A DNA stretch of 64,000 nt from Vibrio penaeicida (GTDB taxonomy: Bacteria; Pseudomonadota; Gammaproteobacteria; Enterobacterales; Vibrionaceae). The position numbers were made by a program, and so were the translations under genes. Location of the stretch: contig NZ_AP025144.1 of NCBI RefSeq assembly GCF_019977755.1, forward strand, positions 372,001-436,000, written 5' to 3'. This document shows, in pieces, positions 60,866 to 64,000 of this stretch (position 1 is the stretch's first letter; every line of letters begins with the position of its first letter). Under the pieces are notes generated by a model that saw only the letters and a list, made by a program, of their open reading frames with translations, was not told the DNA's origin and did no database searches.

Positions 60866-60923
60866 AGTAAACCTCTGTATATCTAGAATCGACTAATGTA
60901 TGACAAAGAGGGGTAAGCACTCA

Positions 60924-61502
60924 TTAACTTTTGTTAACTTTCTCTTTCAAGCGCTTTTTAATACGGCTTAGGCTGATATGAGTAATGCCAAGGTATGCAG
61001 CGATTTGGTAATCCGTGATTCTTGAAACCAAATCTGGGTAAGTTTCGCAAAACAGGCTGTAACGCTCTTCTGGAGAGTGGAGCAACATAAAGCGTTCCTT
61101 ACTTTCTTTGTACATCAACTGAGTCTCCAGCAATTTGATATAAAGCGGATGTGATTCAGCCCGCCATTGCTCGATTAACTCAATTGGAAACGACAGCAAT
61201 TTGACTGGCGTAAGAGATTCCAATAAATACGGAGAAGGTCCATTTTTTACTAAGCTTTCAAAACTGATTAGCCAATCCACTTCCCAGTAGAACTCTTTGC
61301 TGTACTGCTTTCCATCACTAGTCAGATAACATGCGTGACACAAGCCTTCTAACAAAAAGAACGCATGAGAAGGGGATTCCCCTTGGTGTGTCAGGATATG
61401 GCGCGTCGGAAGCTCTAATAGGCTGGATTGATCCTGAATAGGTTTTATTTCTTGAGGTGAAAACCCAAGCTTTTCGAGATGTGTGGTAAATTTTTTGTCC
61501 AT
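60924..61502 (-). CDS. Crp/Fnr family regulator
   Basis: A 192-residue protein with a cyclic-nucleotide-binding-like domain (about residues 15-120: LPTRHILTHQGESPSHAFFLLEG) and a C-terminal HTH (about 160-185: RITDYQIAAYLGITHISLSRIKKRLKE). It lacks the cysteines of Fnr, and the cAMP-binding block of Crp is not kept, so the ligand is unknown. Probably controls the acetyltransferase and EamA genes downstream. Confidence 0.88.
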   Translation of the reverse strand: MDKKFTTHLEKLGFSPQEIKPIQDQSSLLELPTRHILTHQGESPSHAFFLLEGLCHACYLTSDGKQYSKEFYWEVDWLISFESLVKNGPSPYLLESLTPVKLLSFPIELIEQWRAESHPLYIKLLETQLMYKESKERFMLLHSPEERYSLFCETYPDLVSRITDYQIAAYLGITHISLSRIKKRLKEKVNKS

Positions 61503-61531
61503 ATTCTACTCATTGAATCGGCGTATCTGAT

Positions 61532-61559
61532 AAAAAACCGCAGCCTTGGCTGCGGTTTA
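61532..61559 (-). terminator. terminator after cpdB
   Basis: On the minus strand ACCGCAGCC/GGCTGCGGT is followed by TTTTTT. It lies 33 bases past the cpdB stop. Confidence 0.9.
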
Positions 61560-61591
61560 TCTTAATCAGAGTTGCTTTAAATAGGTAGTGG

Positions 61592-63553
61592 CTATTTTTG
61601 CAATTCTAATCGGTATACACCAAATCCAACATCATCGGTTGCGACGCGCTCCATTGGGTATTGACCTTTCTCTTTAATAAAGGCGGCTGCTTTTTCACTT
61701 GGTGAGGTTTCAAAGCGGATATCCAGCTTTGTGTCACTTGTAATTGGGGCGAATGACCAATTATTATCAGCACTCGGAGCAAATTGCCCATTTTCTTGGC
61801 TCACACGAGATATGTAGTTTGCTAATACCGTGCGGTTTTCATCGGGTGCATCGAATGCCACAAATTCAGAACCTGTACCGGGGAACTTGTTGCTGTATGC
61901 GCGATAGTTATTTGAAGCGATAATGAAATCTTGCTTCAAATCGATAGGTTTGCCTTGATAAGTTAAACCAACGATACGCTCAGAGCCTTCATTGATGACT
62001 TTACAATTTCCGTCGTATTTCGCAGGCTTAGTGATGTCGATTTGGTAGTTAACACCATCAATGACATCGAAGTTGTACGTACGGAAGTCGTCCCAATCAA
62101 TCAAACTTTGTGGTGCCGATGAAGCAGTATCAATTTGTTTGAATTGACCCGGTGAACATTCAAGCCACTCTTTCACCTCTTTACCCGTCACTTTGAGTGC
62201 GACTAACGTGTTCGGGTACAAGTAAAGATCGGCGGCGTTTCTGAACGTCAACTCACCAGATTCCACTTCAGTAAAGTTGGCTGGATCGTTCTTTCTCCCA
62301 CCCGCTTTGAACGGTGCTGCCGCTGAAAGTACTGGGATTCCGTCTAGATCAGGATCACCTTGTATAAAGCGTTCCACGTAATCTTTCTGAGCTAAGTTGA
62401 CGATCTGAATAGTTGGGTCATCTTGAACCAATGCTAAAAAGCTGTACATCACATCGTTAGCTTTACCTATTGGCTGGTTTACAAAGTCGCGAGTGCCTTT
62501 GTGATCGGCTTCTAACACCTTCACCATGTCTTTATCTGGTTCTGCTAGCGAGGTTTTGGATTTTTTATCGAAAATTGGACGCGCTTCGGCTTGTCCGTTC
62601 GATACCTTCCAGCCTTCCCCATCTTTTTCTAAGACAAGATCCATGACACCTACGTGGCTACCCCAGCGACCAGGCATTACAGACACAACACCATTAATGG
62701 TGCCTTTTTTATTGTCAACGCCTTGGAGGTTATCAAACCCTTTACCCGGAAATACAGAGTGAGCGTGACCGAATGCAATCGCATCAATGCCTTCGACTTC
62801 AGATAAGTAGAGTGTTGAGTTTTCGGCCCCAAGCTTGTACGGGTCACTAGAAATACCGGAGTGTGGAATGGCAACAATGACGTCAGCGCCTTCAGCTTTC
62901 ATCTTTGGTACCAATTCTTCAGCTGTTTCTTTTATGTCTTTGGCAAACACTTTGCCTTCAAGGTTCTTTTTGTCCCACACCATAATTTGTGGCGGAACGA
63001 AACCGATGTAGCCAACTTTGACTTCCTGAACATTGCCATCCACATCTTTGAAATTATGAGTTTTGATGATGTAAGGCGTGAAATAGTGCTCGCCTGTTTT
63101 TTTGTCGAATACGTTGGCACTGATGTATGGGAAGTTAGCATCATCAATGGTTTCCATTAGGAAATCCAAACCGTAGTTGAATTCATGGTTACCAATGTTG
63201 CCCACATCATAGTTCAACTGGTTCATGGCTTTATAAACAGGGTGAACTTCGCCTTTTTCGATCCCTTTGGCTGCCATGTAGTCCCCCATAGGGCTGCCTT
63301 GGATCAGATCACCGTTATCAACCAGAACGCTGTTCGTCACTTCTTGCTGAGCTTGCTTCACTAATGTAGCTGCACGGGTTAAGCCAATCTTTTGAGATGG
63401 CTTATCTTTGTAGTAATCATAATCCATCACATTAGTGTGAATGTCGGTGGTTTCAATGATTCTCAATTTAATGGTGTCAGCCATTGCTGGACCCGCAATG
63501 GTCAATAAGCCACCAAGGACCGCAATAGAAAGAGGTTTCACAGCCAGTTTCAT
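61592..63553 (-). CDS. cpdB: periplasmic 2',3'-cyclic-nucleotide 2'-phosphodiesterase / 3'-nucleotidase
   Basis: CpdB hydrolyses 2',3'-cyclic nucleotides and 3'-nucleotides in the periplasm so the cell can use them as nutrients. The 653-residue protein has a signal peptide ([21 protein letters not shown], cleavage near residue 25), the metallophosphatase motifs [20 protein letters not shown] in outline, GNHEFNYG, and the 5'-nucleotidase C-terminal domain (from about residue 370). The ATG at 63553 has TGGAG upstream; a longer frame to 63625 adds 24 residues before the signal and is not used. Confidence 0.95.
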   Translation of the reverse strand: MKLAVKPLSIAVLGGLLTIAGPAMADTIKLRIIETTDIHTNVMDYDYYKDKPSQKIGLTRAATLVKQAQQEVTNSVLVDNGDLIQGSPMGDYMAAKGIEKGEVHPVYKAMNQLNYDVGNIGNHEFNYGLDFLMETIDDANFPYISANVFDKKTGEHYFTPYIIKTHNFKDVDGNVQEVKVGYIGFVPPQIMVWDKKNLEGKVFAKDIKETAEELVPKMKAEGADVIVAIPHSGISSDPYKLGAENSTLYLSEVEGIDAIAFGHAHSVFPGKGFDNLQGVDNKKGTINGVVSVMPGRWGSHVGVMDLVLEKDGEGWKVSNGQAEARPIFDKKSKTSLAEPDKDMVKVLEADHKGTRDFVNQPIGKANDVMYSFLALVQDDPTIQIVNLAQKDYVERFIQGDPDLDGIPVLSAAAPFKAGGRKNDPANFTEVESGELTFRNAADLYLYPNTLVALKVTGKEVKEWLECSPGQFKQIDTASSAPQSLIDWDDFRTYNFDVIDGVNYQIDITKPAKYDGNCKVINEGSERIVGLTYQGKPIDLKQDFIIASNNYRAYSNKFPGTGSEFVAFDAPDENRTVLANYISRVSQENGQFAPSADNNWSFAPITSDTKLDIRFETSPSEKAAAFIKEKGQYPMERVATDDVGFGVYRLELQK

Positions 63554-63919
63554 GGTTTGCTCCAGAGTCATAAGACGAAAAGTAATAGGATGAAAATTGA
63601 CATGTCGAAATGTAACAAAAATCAATGAAACAAATTTGTCTTGCTTATGAATAGTGTGATCTGTGGCTAAGTTGGAAATGTCAAACTGTTAGCTATAAGC
63701 CAAATTTTCTATTGGTTTTGTAATTGATAATTCCCTTAAACCGCATCTTATAAATGCAATTGGGCGCAATATAGGGGGAGTTTTTTCACGAAATGAATAA
63801 ATTGCTCAATATTCATGTCTCATGCTTTTTTGTTCTTATCAACTTTTCGAATAAAAAATGAAATTTTAGAATTTCAGGTAATAACGGATGCTGGTCATAA
63901 TGCCATCATCACAGGAAAA
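63554..63919. other. intergenic region upstream of cpdB, no gene seen
   Basis: A 366-base AT-rich stretch without a convincing open reading frame. It should contain the cpdB promoter and, if the next frame is a gene, a divergent promoter. No motif strong enough to annotate was found. Confidence 0.6.
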
Positions 63920-64000
63920 ATGATGATGAGCACCATGGCCGGTATAGACACACTGACGCAATTCCCAAATAAAAAGCCTCGCTTAGTGGCAGAACGTTCG
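63920..64000 (+). CDS. possible gene start, truncated by the window end
   Basis: An open frame of 27 codons running off the end of the window, starting at one of several ATG codons (63920, 63923, 63926 or 63935). It has AGGAAA just upstream. The encoded start (AGIDTLTQFPNKKPRLVAER) is not one I recognise. The opposite strand also has an open frame here, so the call is weak. Confidence 0.35.
   Translation, partial: MMMSTMAGIDTLTQFPNKKPRLVAERS

Overview
The window is a stretch of a gammaproteobacterial chromosome, almost certainly from a Vibrio or close relative. The evidence is the sodium-motor gene motX directly after purA with a sigma-28 promoter, the Vibrio-like str, S10, spc and alpha ribosomal operons, and gene orders that match two Escherichia coli loci. 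It is mostly core genome. I see no tRNA or rRNA gene, insertion sequence, prophage or CRISPR array.

Region 1 (1-14145) is the miaA-hfq-hflX-hflK-hflC-yjeT-purA-motX block, followed by divergent hmp and nsrR, a YejM/PbgA-like membrane sulfatase on the minus strand, then rnr and rlmB. It covers tRNA modification, the Hfq RNA chaperone, HflX ribosome rescue, the FtsH-modulating HflKC complex, AMP synthesis, the flagellar stator partner MotX, and nitric-oxide defence. Two NsrR-type operators lie between hmp and nsrR. At 14145/14243 this block meets, tail to tail, a second conserved block beginning with crp.

Region 2 (14243-30897) follows the E. coli order crp-prkB-yheU-yheT-yheS-kefG-kefB-yheV-slyD-slyX-fkpA-yheO-tusDCB. 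Extra genes sit inside it: a MocR-type regulator with a divergent LysE exporter and a PNPOx-fold protein, a TIGR02444 protein, an isoaspartyl peptidase and a WD40 lipoprotein. E. coli yhfA is missing between crp and prkB.

Region 3 (31008-50586) is the translation core: rpsL-rpsG-fusA-tuf, bfd-bfr with a likely Fur box, the S10 operon (rpsJ to rpsQ), the spc operon (rplN to secY and rpmJ), and the alpha operon (rpsM to rplQ). Promoters, structured leaders and terminators are visible between the units. The small rpmJ gene (37 residues) lies at 47434-47547.

Region 4 (50604-64000) is more variable: metY, a DUF2780 exported protein, fklB with divergent oapA/ytfB, and then a six-gene minus-strand cluster (54130-59401). 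That cluster encodes a DedA membrane protein, an ATP-grasp ligase, a DinB-fold protein, an NRDE/TANGO2 protein, an exported YHS-domain protein and an OlsF-like two-domain acyltransferase. Its genes overlap or lie within 14 bases of each other, so it probably works as one unit. I infer a membrane or aminolipid role; it is the best candidate here for an undescribed system. The window closes with a Crp-like regulator, an ElaA-type acetyltransferase, an EamA transporter, cpdB, and the possible start of another gene.
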